A DNA stretch of 45,415 nucleotides from CAYOXX01 sp964408025 (GCA_964408025.1 CAYOXX010000019.1:1-45415); one strand, 5' to 3'; shown: positions 7,694 through 16,382, counted from the first letter of the stretch. Translations and numbers: made by a program. Notes: generated by a model from the sequence alone, not told the origin.

Positions 7694-8884
7694 TCAAGCG
7701 CGATCGCTGAGGGCGTCGATGGCCGGCAGGCTCTTGCCGGCCAGGAAGTCGAGGCTGGCGCCGCCGCCGGTGGAGACGTGCGAGATTGAATCGCGCACGC
7801 CGGCGACGTCGAGGGCGGCCACCGAGTCGCCGCCGCCGACGATCGAGACGGCGCCGCTTGAGGCGACAGCGCGGGCGACTTCCACCGTGCCGCTGCTGAA
7901 TGCCGGCACCTCGAAGACGCCCATCGGCCCGTTCCAGACTATCGTCCTGGCGCCGGAGATCTCCTCTCGCCATCGCCGGATCGTCATCGGGCCGATGTCC
8001 AGTCCCATGCGATCGGCAGGGATGCAGTCGGCGCTGACGATCTGCCCCGGCGAGTCGTCGCTGATCTCCTCGGCGACCACGAAGTCATGGGGCAGCAGAA
8101 TTTCCTTGCCCGCATCGCGCGCCCGGCGCAGCAGTTCGCCGGCTTTCTCAAGAAATTCCTCTTCGAGCAGGGAGGAGCCGATCTCCAGGCCGCCGGCCTT
8201 GAGGAAGGTGAAGGCCATGCCACCGCCGACCAGCAGCTTGTCGACCTTCTCGAGCAGGTTTTCGATTACCGGGATCTTGTTCGAGACCTTGGCGCCGCCC
8301 AGCAGGGCGAGGAAGGGGCGCTCGGGGGCAGCCAGGAAGTTGTCGAAATACTTGATCTCCTTCTCGAGCAGGAAGCCGGCGGCGCAGGGGTTGAGATAGC
8401 GAGTGATGCCGACGGTGGAGGCGTGGGCACGGTGGGCGGTGCCGAAGGCGTCGTTGACGTAGAGTTCGGCCGGCGCGGCCAGGGCCTCGCTGAAAACCGC
8501 ATCGTTGTCCGTTTCGCCGGGGTGGAAACGGAGGTTCTCTAGCAACAATACCTCTCCGTAGGCGAGTCCCGCGGCCAGGGAGGCCGTCTCCTCGCCGACG
8601 CAATCGGGCGCCATCTTCACCTCGGCACCGAGCAGCTCAGACAGCCTTGACGCGACCGGCTTTAGGCTCATGCCCTCCACCACCTTGCCTTTGGGGCGGC
8701 CGAGATGGCTGGCCAGGATGAGGCGGGCGCCGGCATTGCGCGCGTGGCGGATCGTCGGCAGCGATGCCCGGATGCGCGTGTCGTCGGTGATCCGCTGCCC
8801 GTCCAGCGGGACGTTGAAATCGACGCGCATGAAAATCCGCTTACCGCCCAGCTCCAAGTCGGAAATCGAAAGCTTGTTCAGCAT
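7694..8884 (-). CDS. pgk: Phosphoglycerate kinase
   Basis: 396 aa, typical monomeric PGK. It transfers phosphate between 1,3-bisphosphoglycerate and ADP in the cytoplasm. The N-domain carries MRVDFNVPLDG and LASHLGRPKGK (substrate arginines). The C-domain carries GGAKVSNKI, WNGPMGVFE, GGGDSVAA and STGGGASLDFLAG (nucleotide site). The ATG at 8882-8884 is preceded by GGAG. First gene of the pgk-tpiA-secG-tRNA-Leu unit; divergent from glnA across 143 bases. No GAPDH gene is adjacent. Confidence 0.97.
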   Translation of the reverse strand: MLNKLSISDLELGGKRIFMRVDFNVPLDGQRITDDTRIRASLPTIRHARNAGARLILASHLGRPKGKVVEGMSLKPVASRLSELLGAEVKMAPDCVGEETASLAAGLAYGEVLLLENLRFHPGETDNDAVFSEALAAPAELYVNDAFGTAHRAHASTVGITRYLNPCAAGFLLEKEIKYFDNFLAAPERPFLALLGGAKVSNKIPVIENLLEKVDKLLVGGGMAFTFLKAGGLEIGSSLLEEEFLEKAGELLRRARDAGKEILLPHDFVVAEEISDDSPGQIVSADCIPADRMGLDIGPMTIRRWREEISGARTIVWNGPMGVFEVPAFSSGTVEVARAVASSGAVSIVGGGDSVAALDVAGVRDSISHVSTGGGASLDFLAGKSLPAIDALSDRA

Positions 8885-8918
8885 GAATGAACTCCGTAGT
8901 TTCGTATCATAGAGCGCA

Positions 8919-8927
8919 AATATAGCA
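8919..8927 (-). promoter_or_regulatory. Extended -10 promoter element of pgk
   Basis: On the minus strand TGC-TATATT (TATATT at 8924-8919) is an extended -10 with no good -35 box. The predicted start near 8912 would give a leader of about 28 nt containing the GGAG ribosome site. Confidence 0.4.
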
Positions 8928-8965
8928 TAATAGGGACGTGTTGATTGCCGCTTTCGCGGCGTCGG

Positions 8966-8974
8966 TGCTATACT
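8966..8974 (+). promoter_or_regulatory. Extended -10 promoter element of glnA
   Basis: TGC-TATACT (TATACT at 8969-8974) with a TTGATT box at 8941-8946, whose 22-base spacing is too long to count as a normal -35. The predicted start near 8981 gives a leader of about 47 nt before the glnA ATG at 9028. An upstream in-frame start at 8938 would lie ahead of this promoter and is therefore not favoured. Confidence 0.45.
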
Positions 8975-9027
8975 CGCCCTCCGCCGCGGCGGATAACAGG
9001 CCTGTTGGATCGAACTGGAGCGGACAG

Positions 9028-10401
9028 ATGGGGACTCTAGCTGAGCTTCACGAGCGCTGCGAGCGCGAGGGTATAAGGTACATCGACCTGAAGGCGCTCG
9101 ACCTTCCGGGCCGCCTGCATCACATATCGGTTCCGAGCGAGCAGCTCGACGCGAGCCTGCTGAGCGAGGGAGTCGGCTTCGACGGCTCCAGCTACGGCTT
9201 CGCCAAGACCGAGAACAGCGACATGGTGCTCATACCCGACACGGCCACGGCGAGCATCGATCCCTTCCGCGACGCGCCGACTCTGAGCATGTTCTGCGGC
9301 ATCCACCTGGCCGACGACGAGAGGACGCGCTTCCACCAGGACGCCCGCTACGTGGCGCAGAAGGCAGAGAAGATCCTGCGGGAAGTGAAGATCGCGGACA
9401 ACAGCCTCTGGATGCCGGAGTTCGAGTTCAACATATTCGACGAGGTCGAGTACAAGGTGGCGCCCGAGGAGTCGTTCTTCTCGATATTCAGCGGCGAGGT
9501 CGACGGCGGCAACGCCTACCACGCCTGCAACCCAAGCGACCGCTTCATCGACTTCAGGGACAGGGCGGTGGAGTTGCTGCAGAGCCAGGGGATAGCCGTT
9601 CGCTACCACCACCACGAGGTCGGGCCCTATGGCCAGCAGGAGATCGAGGGTGTATTCGACACGCTGGTCAGAACCTGCGACGCCGCGGTGAACGTATTCT
9701 ACCTGTTGCGCAACCAGGCCAACGACGAGGGCTTGGCGATCACCTTCATGCCGAAGGCCATCTTCGGGCAGGCGGGCAACGGCTGGCACCTGCACCAGTA
9801 CCTCGAGCGCAACGGTGTTAACATCTTCTACCAGCCCGGCGAGTACGGCAACCTGAGCAGGGTCGCCCGCCGCTACCTCGGCGGCATCCTCTCCCACGGC
9901 CCGGCACTTTGCGCCCTGACAAACCCCTCTACCAACAGCTACAAGCGCCTGGTGCCCGGCTACGAGGCCCCGGTCGCCCTCACCTACGGCAAGGCGAACA
10001 GGGCGGGCGCGGTCCGCATACCGGCCTACGTTAGCGATCCTTCGAAGGTGCGGATCGAGTACAGGCCGCCCGACGCCACCTGCAATCCCTACTTCTGTCT
10101 GGCGGCGATCCTGCTGGCCGGCATCGACGGCATCGAGCGCGGCGTGGACCCGAAGGCGGAGGGCTTCGGCCCCTTCGGCGAGGGGGTGCCGGGCGAATCG
10201 AAGGAAGACGAGATCAGGCTGCTGCCGCGTAGCCTGGGCGCTGCGCTAGACGCGCTGGAGGCGGACCACGAGTTCCTCCTGCGCGGCGGCGTCTTCGACG
10301 AGGCACTGCTGGAACGCTGGGTGACCATCAAGAGGGACGAGGTGCGGCAGTACACGCTGCGCCCTCACCCCTACGAGTTCGAACGATATTTCGATTTCTA
10401 A
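9028..10401 (+). CDS. glnA: Glutamine synthetase type I (GSI-alpha-like)
   Basis: 457 aa from the ATG at 9028, with GGAG at 9017-9020. It condenses glutamate, ammonia and ATP to glutamine in a dodecameric enzyme. Visible motifs are GVGFDGSSYGF, MPEFEFNIFDEVEY (metal ligands), HHHEVGPYGQQE, GNGWHLHQ, NPSTNSYKRLVPG and RIEYRPPDATCNPY. The region that carries the adenylylated Tyr in GSI-beta enzymes (consensus like NLYDLPPEE) is absent; instead there is a short linker to the C-terminal LPRSLGAALDAL. This points to an alpha-type enzyme controlled by feedback or protein partners rather than by GlnE. The next gene begins 16 bases downstream. Confidence 0.95.
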   Translation: MGTLAELHERCEREGIRYIDLKALDLPGRLHHISVPSEQLDASLLSEGVGFDGSSYGFAKTENSDMVLIPDTATASIDPFRDAPTLSMFCGIHLADDERTRFHQDARYVAQKAEKILREVKIADNSLWMPEFEFNIFDEVEYKVAPEESFFSIFSGEVDGGNAYHACNPSDRFIDFRDRAVELLQSQGIAVRYHHHEVGPYGQQEIEGVFDTLVRTCDAAVNVFYLLRNQANDEGLAITFMPKAIFGQAGNGWHLHQYLERNGVNIFYQPGEYGNLSRVARRYLGGILSHGPALCALTNPSTNSYKRLVPGYEAPVALTYGKANRAGAVRIPAYVSDPSKVRIEYRPPDATCNPYFCLAAILLAGIDGIERGVDPKAEGFGPFGEGVPGESKEDEIRLLPRSLGAALDALEADHEFLLRGGVFDEALLERWVTIKRDEVRQYTLRPHPYEFERYFDF

Positions 10402-10417
10402 GCTGTAGGGATTAGCC

Positions 10418-11206
10418 ATGGCCGCTGAAGATTCGACTCAGTCGTCGCTGCTAGAAGCGCTGAGCGGACCGCAGGAGGAGTTCGAGAGGATCCTGGCTCG
10501 CGCAGAGGACGCCAGCGAAGAGCCGAGTCTGGCCGAGCAGGTCGCCGATCTGATACTGGAGATCAACGCGGGGGGGCTCGAGCCGGAGGAGGAGCTGGTG
10601 GAGCGCCTCCTGCGCCTCGCCGCGGCAGTCCGAGGCGAGCGGTTGCGCACGGTGGCCCTGGGCTCCATTTGGCGCGAGGATCTCGACTGGCTGTCGCAGA
10701 GGCTCGCGGATGGGGAGGCGGTACGCGAGCGACTACTGCGGATCGTGGCCGAGGACAAGCCGAAAGCCCTGCCGCCGGCGTTCTGGCGGGCGGTGGCCGA
10801 GCGGGGCGCGCGCTTCGCGGCCATCGCTTTCGGCGCCGCCGAGAAGACCCACCCCCACGAGGCGGCTCGGCTGCTGGTGAGGCTCTGCAGTGCTACGCTG
10901 AAGGGTGAGATAGACCTGGAGATACGCGCCGAGGTGGACCGCTTTCTGCGCGGGCGTGACGCATCAGTGCGCACGGTGTTCCTGGAAGCCGTCAAGAGGA
11001 TGCCGGAGGCGGAGAAGCGCAAACTGATGACCCACTTCGACATGTCGCTGATGGCGGAGCTGGACCGCAGCGCCATCGAGCACCGCGCCGAGGGATTCTT
11101 CTACGACGCGGATGCCGAAAAGCGGGAGCGCGACGCGAAGAGCAAGGACATCTTCGGCGAGGTCAAGCGCCGCTTAGACCGCGGCGATAAGGCGGAGACT
11201 GAATAA
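10418..11206 (+). CDS. Conserved-looking helical protein of unknown function
   Basis: 262 aa, ATG at 10418, 16 bases after glnA and probably co-transcribed with it. I do not recognise the family. The sequence is almost entirely predicted alpha-helix, rich in Glu, Arg, Ala and Leu, with repeating ~35-residue helical units (for example LAEQVADLILEI, ERLLRLAAAV and AARLLVRLC), which may be a HEAT/ARM-like solenoid. The segment EAVKRMPEAEKRKL resembles FliG/MgtE-N-type helices only weakly. The C-terminus is highly charged (DAEKRERDAKSKDIFGEVKRR). There is no signal peptide or membrane segment, so it is cytoplasmic. A scaffold or regulator of glutamine synthetase is possible from position alone. 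Confidence 0.7.
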   Translation: MAAEDSTQSSLLEALSGPQEEFERILARAEDASEEPSLAEQVADLILEINAGGLEPEEELVERLLRLAAAVRGERLRTVALGSIWREDLDWLSQRLADGEAVRERLLRIVAEDKPKALPPAFWRAVAERGARFAAIAFGAAEKTHPHEAARLLVRLCSATLKGEIDLEIRAEVDRFLRGRDASVRTVFLEAVKRMPEAEKRKLMTHFDMSLMAELDRSAIEHRAEGFFYDADAEKRERDAKSKDIFGEVKRRLDRGDKAETE

Positions 11207-11328
11207 TCCGCATAGCCGGCGGCATTGCGGATGTCGAGTTCAGAGCCTAAGCTTGCCTGCCTCTGGCAGGACCCATCACGCGCGCGGGCGATAAAGGGGC
11301 GATATTCTTTCAGCGAAAAGGCGCCGCT

Positions 11329-12714
11329 TTGAGCAGCGAGGATTTCAAGGGATACAAGGGCAGGGCCCTGGAAGCGCTCAAGCGCCTCGGCGGCCGCGTC
11401 TGGGCCGACGTAGAGGTCGAGACAGCGAAGGGCCGCTTCGCCGGAATCATACTACCGCGGGCCGAGATGGCCGACGACGAGCACATCGTCATGAAGCTGC
11501 ACAACGGCTACAACATCGGCCTGGCCGTCGAGGGTATCGAATCGATCGTGGAGTTGGGCTACAAGAAGGCGGAGTACAGGATCCCGGAGAAGGAGTTTCC
11601 CCGCGACCCCGCGAAGCCGAACATCACTCTGCTCGGTACCGGCGGCACGATTGCCAGCCGCCTAGACTACCGCACCGGCGCGGTCATCCCCGCCTTCACG
11701 CCGGGCGAGCTCTACGGGGCGGTCCCGGAGCTGGCCGACGTCTGCAACCTGACTACACGCAAGCTCTTCGGCATCTTCAGCGAGAACATGTGCATGGACC
11801 AGTACATCCCGCTAGCCGAGGCGATCGGGGAGGAGATCCGCAGCGGCACCGACGGGATCATCATCGGCCACGGCACCGACACGATGCACCACACCGCAGC
11901 CGTGCTGAGCTTCATGGTGCCCAATCCGCCGGTGCCGATCGTCATGGTCGGCAGCCAGCGGAGCAGCGACCGGCCGAGCTCCGACGCGGCGCTGAACCTG
12001 CGCTGCGCCGCCTACACAGCCGCCCACACCGACGCCGCCGAGGTGATGGTCTGCATGTTCGGGCCGACCAGCGACAGCTACAACCTGCTGCACCGCGGCA
12101 CGCGGGTGCGCAAGATGCACAGCTCCTACCGCGACACCTTCCGCACCGTCGGCGACATTCCGATCGGCATCGTCACGCCCGACCGCTTCGCCCCTATCCG
12201 CACGGACTACCGCCGCCGACGGGGCGACCGCGAGGTGACGGTGCGGGCGACGTTCGACGACCGCGCGGCCATCCTCTACTACTACCCCGGAATGCGGCCG
12301 GACATGGTTACCGGCCTGGTCGACGCCGGCTACCGGGGAATAATCATCGCCGGCACAGGCCTCGGGCACGTTAACAAGCCGCTCTACGAGCCGCTGCGCC
12401 GGGCGATCGAGGGCGGCGTAACGGTCTTCATGACCGTGCAGACGCTGTGGGGCTACACCCAGATGTACGTCTACGACACCGGGCGCGACCTTATGCACCT
12501 GGGGATCGTGCCGCTGGAAAACATGCTGCCCGAGGTCGCCTACATGAAGCTCTGCTGGGCCCTCGGCCAGAGCGAAGACGCCGAGGAGATCACGGAGCTG
12601 ATGCGGACACCTGTGGCCGGCGAGATCACGCCGCGCGAGCCGCCCAACGCCTACCTGATTTTTCAGGGCGGCCTGCCCGAGATCGAGAAGTTCATCCGCG
12701 ATACGATCATGTGA
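11329..12714 (+). CDS. gatD: Archaeal-type Glu-tRNA(Gln) amidotransferase subunit D (asparaginase-like)
   Basis: 461 aa from the TTG at 11329. The first ATG lies inside the conserved N-terminal domain, so an upstream start is needed; AAAAGG stands just before it. The N-terminal ~90 residues (YKGRALEALKRLGGRVWADV, GYNIGL) match the GatD-specific domain absent from ordinary asparaginases. The asparaginase core has the whole catalytic set: Thr107 (GTGGTIAS), Thr183-Asp184 (GHGTDTMHH) and Lys262. In archaea GatD pairs with GatE, hydrolysing glutamine to feed ammonia for Glu-tRNA(Gln) to Gln-tRNA(Gln). No gatE is in this window. A stand-alone asparaginase is the alternative. Confidence 0.85.
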   Translation: MSSEDFKGYKGRALEALKRLGGRVWADVEVETAKGRFAGIILPRAEMADDEHIVMKLHNGYNIGLAVEGIESIVELGYKKAEYRIPEKEFPRDPAKPNITLLGTGGTIASRLDYRTGAVIPAFTPGELYGAVPELADVCNLTTRKLFGIFSENMCMDQYIPLAEAIGEEIRSGTDGIIIGHGTDTMHHTAAVLSFMVPNPPVPIVMVGSQRSSDRPSSDAALNLRCAAYTAAHTDAAEVMVCMFGPTSDSYNLLHRGTRVRKMHSSYRDTFRTVGDIPIGIVTPDRFAPIRTDYRRRRGDREVTVRATFDDRAAILYYYPGMRPDMVTGLVDAGYRGIIIAGTGLGHVNKPLYEPLRRAIEGGVTVFMTVQTLWGYTQMYVYDTGRDLMHLGIVPLENMLPEVAYMKLCWALGQSEDAEEITELMRTPVAGEITPREPPNAYLIFQGGLPEIEKFIRDTIM

Positions 12715-12824
12715 TCCCCGAGCCCAGGCGATATCCATAATCATAGTTTGGAACGCTCCGCATTACGAAGGTTAAGGCAGCAGGAAAGAGCTACAGGTGG
12801 ATGGGGGGCGCAGTGGGGCGCTGC

Positions 12825-12854
12825 TTGACGCTTGCAGCGGGCAAAACGTATACT
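12825..12854 (+). promoter_or_regulatory. Strong promoter of the truA-ispG operon, apparently leaderless
   Basis: TTGACG (12825-12830), 18-base spacer, TATACT (12849-12854). Transcription would begin at about 12861-12862, that is at or one base before the truA ATG (12862). No ribosome-binding sequence is visible before that ATG. Confidence 0.65.
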
Positions 12855-12861
12855 CCGCTGC

Positions 12862-13605
12862 ATGCAACCGCGGGTCAATTTCCGCCTGGTTATTCGATAC
12901 GATGGGCGCCCATTCTGCGGCTGGCAGCGGCAGAAAAACGGCCTCTCGGTTCAGGAGTGCATCGAGACGGTCTGCGAAGAGATCTGCAGCAGCCGCTGCA
13001 CGGCGCACGGCGCCGGCCGCACCGACGCCGGGGTGCACGCCGCCGGGCAGGTGGCGAGCGTGCGTGTGCCGACGGAGTTGCCGCCGCGCAAGATCAGGAA
13101 GGCCCTGAACTCGCTGTTGCCGCCGGAGATTCGCATCGCTTCGGTGCGGCGGGCTCCGTTCGACTTCCATGCCAGCACCGATGCCATTAGCAAGTCCTAC
13201 CGCTACCTGCTGCTGACTGGCCCCGTGCGCAGCCCCTTCGCGCCATTCTACGCCGCCTGGACGCCCTTTAAGCTATCCGTTGCCCCGATGCGCGAGGCGG
13301 CTGGTCTGCTGGTCGGGCGCCACGACTTCCGCTCATTCCAGGCCAGCGGCAGCTCGGTGCGGACTACTGAACGGGAAGTCCTGGCGCTGGATGTAAGACG
13401 CGGCGGCGGCCTGGTAAGCATTGTCGCCTCCGCCGATGGTTTCCTGCGCCAGATGGTGCGCATCATCGTCGGCACGCTGATCGAAGTGGGCCGCGGTAAG
13501 CTCGATCCGGACGAGGTGGGGCGTATACTGCAGGAGCGCGATCGGCGCCTTGCCGGGCCGACGGCGCCGGCCGGAGGCCTGACCTTGATGCGGGTGGAAT
13601 ACTGA
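12862..13605 (+). CDS. truA: tRNA pseudouridine(38-40) synthase TruA
   Basis: 247 aa from the ATG at 12862. A TTG start at 12832 is possible on frame but lies between the -35 and -10 boxes of the promoter. TruA makes pseudouridine at positions 38-40 of the tRNA anticodon arm. Motifs seen: YDGRPFCGWQRQ, GAGRTDAGVHA with the catalytic Asp, YRYLLL, and GFLRQMVRIIVGTL in the C-terminal half. First gene of the operon; uppS begins one base after its stop. Confidence 0.95.
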   Translation: MQPRVNFRLVIRYDGRPFCGWQRQKNGLSVQECIETVCEEICSSRCTAHGAGRTDAGVHAAGQVASVRVPTELPPRKIRKALNSLLPPEIRIASVRRAPFDFHASTDAISKSYRYLLLTGPVRSPFAPFYAAWTPFKLSVAPMREAAGLLVGRHDFRSFQASGSSVRTTEREVLALDVRRGGGLVSIVASADGFLRQMVRIIVGTLIEVGRGKLDPDEVGRILQERDRRLAGPTAPAGGLTLMRVEY

Positions 13606-13606
13606 G

Positions 13607-14404
13607 ATGTTGATACAGTCGTTCGAGTTCGACGCCGAGCAGGTGCCGCCGGGCAGCGCGGAGGCTGAGCTTTTGGGGCGCCTCGATGCAGCGAAGCTGC
13701 CCCGCCACCTGGCGGTGATCATGGACGGCAATGGACGCTGGGCGGCGCAGCGGGGCCTGCCGCGCGTCGAGGGCCATCGCAGAGGCGCGCGCTCGGTGAG
13801 GGAGATGCTCGAAAACTGCGCGCGGCTCGGGATCGATGTCCTGACCATATATGCATTCTCGACGGAGAACTGGAAGCGCCCCAAAATCGAAGTCGACGCG
13901 CTGATGAGAATGCTGAGCGAATCCCTGCGAAAGGAGCTTGCCAAACTGGTGGAGCACGGCATCGCCTTCAGGCCTGTGGGGCGCTGGCGCGAGCTGCCGC
14001 CGGCGACGGTGGCCGATATCGAGGAGGCGATAGCGGAGACGGCGGCCGGAGAGAGGTTGCTGTTCCAGGTGGCGCTGAACTACGGCGGCCGGGTCGAAAT
14101 CGCCGACGCCTGCCGGCGGATTGCAGTCGACTGCATCGCGGGAGCGCTCGACCCGGAGCAGATCGGTGTCGAGACGGTCGCCGAGAGGCTGTATTGTCCC
14201 GAGGTGCCCGATCCGGACCTGCTGATCCGAACCTCGGGGGAGTACAGGATCAGTAATTTCCTGCTCTGGGAGCTGGCCTACACGGAGATATTCGTGACCG
14301 AGGTTCACTGGCCCGATTTCCGCTTGCTCCACCTGTTGGAGGCGCTGATCGATTTCCAGGGGCGCGAAAGGCGCTACGGGGGCCTGAACGGGGAGGAGAA
14401 ATGA
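13607..14404 (+). CDS. uppS: Undecaprenyl diphosphate synthase (isoprenyl transferase)
   Basis: 265 aa with about 30 residues before the first motif. It condenses farnesyl diphosphate with isopentenyl diphosphates to C55-PP, the lipid carrier for peptidoglycan and other glycans. Catalytic Asp40 lies in VIMDGNGRWA; further motifs are EGHRRGA, LTIYAFSTENW and DLLIRTSGEYRISNFLLW. It starts one base after the truA stop and overlaps cdsA by ATGA at 14401-14404, indicating translational coupling. It draws on isoprenoids from the dxr and ispG products of the same operon. Confidence 0.95.
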   Translation: MLIQSFEFDAEQVPPGSAEAELLGRLDAAKLPRHLAVIMDGNGRWAAQRGLPRVEGHRRGARSVREMLENCARLGIDVLTIYAFSTENWKRPKIEVDALMRMLSESLRKELAKLVEHGIAFRPVGRWRELPPATVADIEEAIAETAAGERLLFQVALNYGGRVEIADACRRIAVDCIAGALDPEQIGVETVAERLYCPEVPDPDLLIRTSGEYRISNFLLWELAYTEIFVTEVHWPDFRLLHLLEALIDFQGRERRYGGLNGEEK

Positions 14405-15222
14405 TACGGATAGTCACTTCGCTGGTGTTGACGGTGTTCTTCTTTCTGGCTCTCTTTCTCGATCCGATCTGGTGGCTGCTCTTCATCCTGATCTTCGCCG
14501 TGGCCGGAGGCATCGAGTTCGCTAACGTGCTCTACAAGGGTAAGCTCTTCGCACTCAGGGTGCTGGTTATCGCCGCCTGCTTCGCCTTTCCGGCAAACGC
14601 CTACATGCAGCACAACGGGTTCCCGGCGCTGCCCGACATGCTGGTGGTCGCCCTGCTGTTCGTCTTCGCGCCGATTCTTTTCATCCTCAGCCGCGGTGCC
14701 GTCGAGGACTTCCACACCAGCGTGCCGATGGTCCTCTACGGCTCGCTATGGGTCGGGCTCCTGCTGAGCTTCACCATCCACCTGCGCTACGTCAAGCTCG
14801 GACCATACCACTACGGCATCCACTCGATTCTGTTCCTCCTGCTCGTCGTGGCCACCTCCGATGCCAGCGCCTACTACGTCGGCAAGGCGATAGGCCGGCA
14901 CGCGCTCTCTCCGCTCTACTCGCCCAAAAAGACCTGGGAGGGATCAGTGGCCGGCTACCTCGGCGGCCTCCTGATCGCCTACGTTTCCTACTTCATCTGG
15001 GCGCCGCAGTTCACGCCGCTGCACACCGGGATCATGGCGGTGCTGATCGTGACCTTCGGGCAGCTCGGCGACCTGGCGCAGTCGGTGTTCAAGCGAAGCT
15101 GCAAGGTCAAGGACGCGGGCGACGTCCTGCCGGGCCACGGCGGAGTGCTCGACCGGCTGGATGCCGTGCTGCTGGCCGCGCCGCCGTTCTACTGGTATAT
15201 CTACTACGTGCTTAAGGGTTGA
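14401..15222 (+). CDS. cdsA: Phosphatidate cytidylyltransferase
   Basis: 273 aa integral membrane enzyme making CDP-diacylglycerol from phosphatidate and CTP. About seven to eight hydrophobic segments are visible. The C-terminal family signature is complete: SVFKRSCKVKDAGDVLPGHG followed by GVLDRLDAV, and SDASAYYVGK and SPKKTWEGS upstream. Its start overlaps the uppS stop (ATGA), and its stop overlaps the TTG start of dxr (TTGA). Confidence 0.95.
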   Translation: MIRIVTSLVLTVFFFLALFLDPIWWLLFILIFAVAGGIEFANVLYKGKLFALRVLVIAACFAFPANAYMQHNGFPALPDMLVVALLFVFAPILFILSRGAVEDFHTSVPMVLYGSLWVGLLLSFTIHLRYVKLGPYHYGIHSILFLLLVVATSDASAYYVGKAIGRHALSPLYSPKKTWEGSVAGYLGGLLIAYVSYFIWAPQFTPLHTGIMAVLIVTFGQLGDLAQSVFKRSCKVKDAGDVLPGHGGVLDRLDAVLLAAPPFYWYIYYVLKG

Positions 15223-16382
15223 AGAATCTAATCATTCTCGGCTCGACCGGCTCGATCGGGACCTCGGCGCTGGCCGTGGCGGACCGCTTCCCCGATCGCC
15301 TGCGGGTGGCGGGTCTGGCGGCGGGGAGCGACAGCGAGCTCCTGCGCGCTCAGGTGGAGCGCTACGGGCCGGTCAGTGTCGCGCTGGGCAACGGCGAGCC
15401 GGGGGCCGCCTTGCTGCGCCTGTGCGACTCCGTGGGGAGCCGCCTGCTGGCCGGACCGCAGGCGGTGGCGGAGCTGGCCGCATGGCCCGATGGCGACGTT
15501 GTTGTGACGGCGGTGGTCGGCGCCGCGGGGCTGGAGCCGACCTTAGCCGCTGTCGACGCCGGTAAGCGCGTGGCGCTGGCCAACAAGGAGGCGCTGGTGA
15601 TGGCCGGCGAGCTGGTGCTGGAGCGGGCGCGGCGCGGTGGGGCCGAGATTGTGCCGATAGACAGCGAGCATAACGCCATCTTCCAGTGCCTGCAGGGTCA
15701 GGCCCCAGACCGCCTGAGGCGGATTATGCTCTGCTCTTCGGGAGGACCGCTGCTCTCCCTCGACGAGGCCGAGCTGGATGGCGTGACGATCGAGCAGGCA
15801 CTCAACCACCCGCGCTGGGATATGGGACGCAAGATCAGCGTCGACTCGGCGACGATGATGAACAAGGGCTTGGAGATGATCGAGGCCCGCTGGCTGTTCG
15901 ACCTGGAGCCGGAGCAGATAAGCGTGGTGATCCATCCTCAGTCGGTGGTGCACTCGCTGGTCGAGTTCGTCGACGGCTCGGTGCTGGCGCAGATCGGCAG
16001 GACAGACATGGCCATGCCGATCCAGTACTGCCTCAGCTACCCCGAGCGCTGGGACCGCTCGGACATGCGGCTCGATCTGGCGGCCGTTTCGCCGCTGGAG
16101 TTCTTCGAGCCAGATGCTGAGAGATTCCCGGCGCTGGCGCTGGCCCGCGAGGCGATGGCGGCGGGTGGGACGGCGCCCGCGGTTCTCAGCGCTGCGGACG
16201 AAGTCGCCGTCGAGGCTTTCCTCGAGAAGGCGATCCCCTTCAGGGCTGTAGTCGAGGTGGTGGCGGCCGTGTTAGGGCAGCACAAGACGGCCGGCCGCGC
16301 CAACCTGCAGGAGATTCTACGGGCCGACAGGTGGGCCAGGGAAGCCGCGCGAGAAGAGGTGCGGCGGCTGCGGGCTGGGTGA
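15219..16382 (+). CDS. dxr: 1-deoxy-D-xylulose 5-phosphate reductoisomerase
   Basis: 387 aa, TTG start at 15219 overlapping the cdsA stop. It converts DXP to MEP with NADPH, the committed step of the MEP isoprenoid pathway. Seen: the Rossmann motif GSTGSIGTS (8-16), ANKEALVMAGE, the metal site IPIDSEHNAIFQCL, and GRKISVDSATMMNKGLE. The C-terminal four-helix domain is present and the length is normal. The product pathway is completed in part by ispG three genes on. Confidence 0.95.
   Translation: MKNLIILGSTGSIGTSALAVADRFPDRLRVAGLAAGSDSELLRAQVERYGPVSVALGNGEPGAALLRLCDSVGSRLLAGPQAVAELAAWPDGDVVVTAVVGAAGLEPTLAAVDAGKRVALANKEALVMAGELVLERARRGGAEIVPIDSEHNAIFQCLQGQAPDRLRRIMLCSSGGPLLSLDEAELDGVTIEQALNHPRWDMGRKISVDSATMMNKGLEMIEARWLFDLEPEQISVVIHPQSVVHSLVEFVDGSVLAQIGRTDMAMPIQYCLSYPERWDRSDMRLDLAAVSPLEFFEPDAERFPALALAREAMAAGGTAPAVLSAADEVAVEAFLEKAIPFRAVVEVVAAVLGQHKTAGRANLQEILRADRWAREAAREEVRRLRAG

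Noticed and set aside
11251..11270. CCTGCC-TCT-GGCAGG hairpin before gatD as a terminator
   Set aside because: It is not followed by a T-run; it may be structural but there is no support for termination.
13463..14332. 289-codon minus-strand frame antisense to truA/uppS
   Set aside because: No motif or ribosome site; uppS on the other strand is certain.
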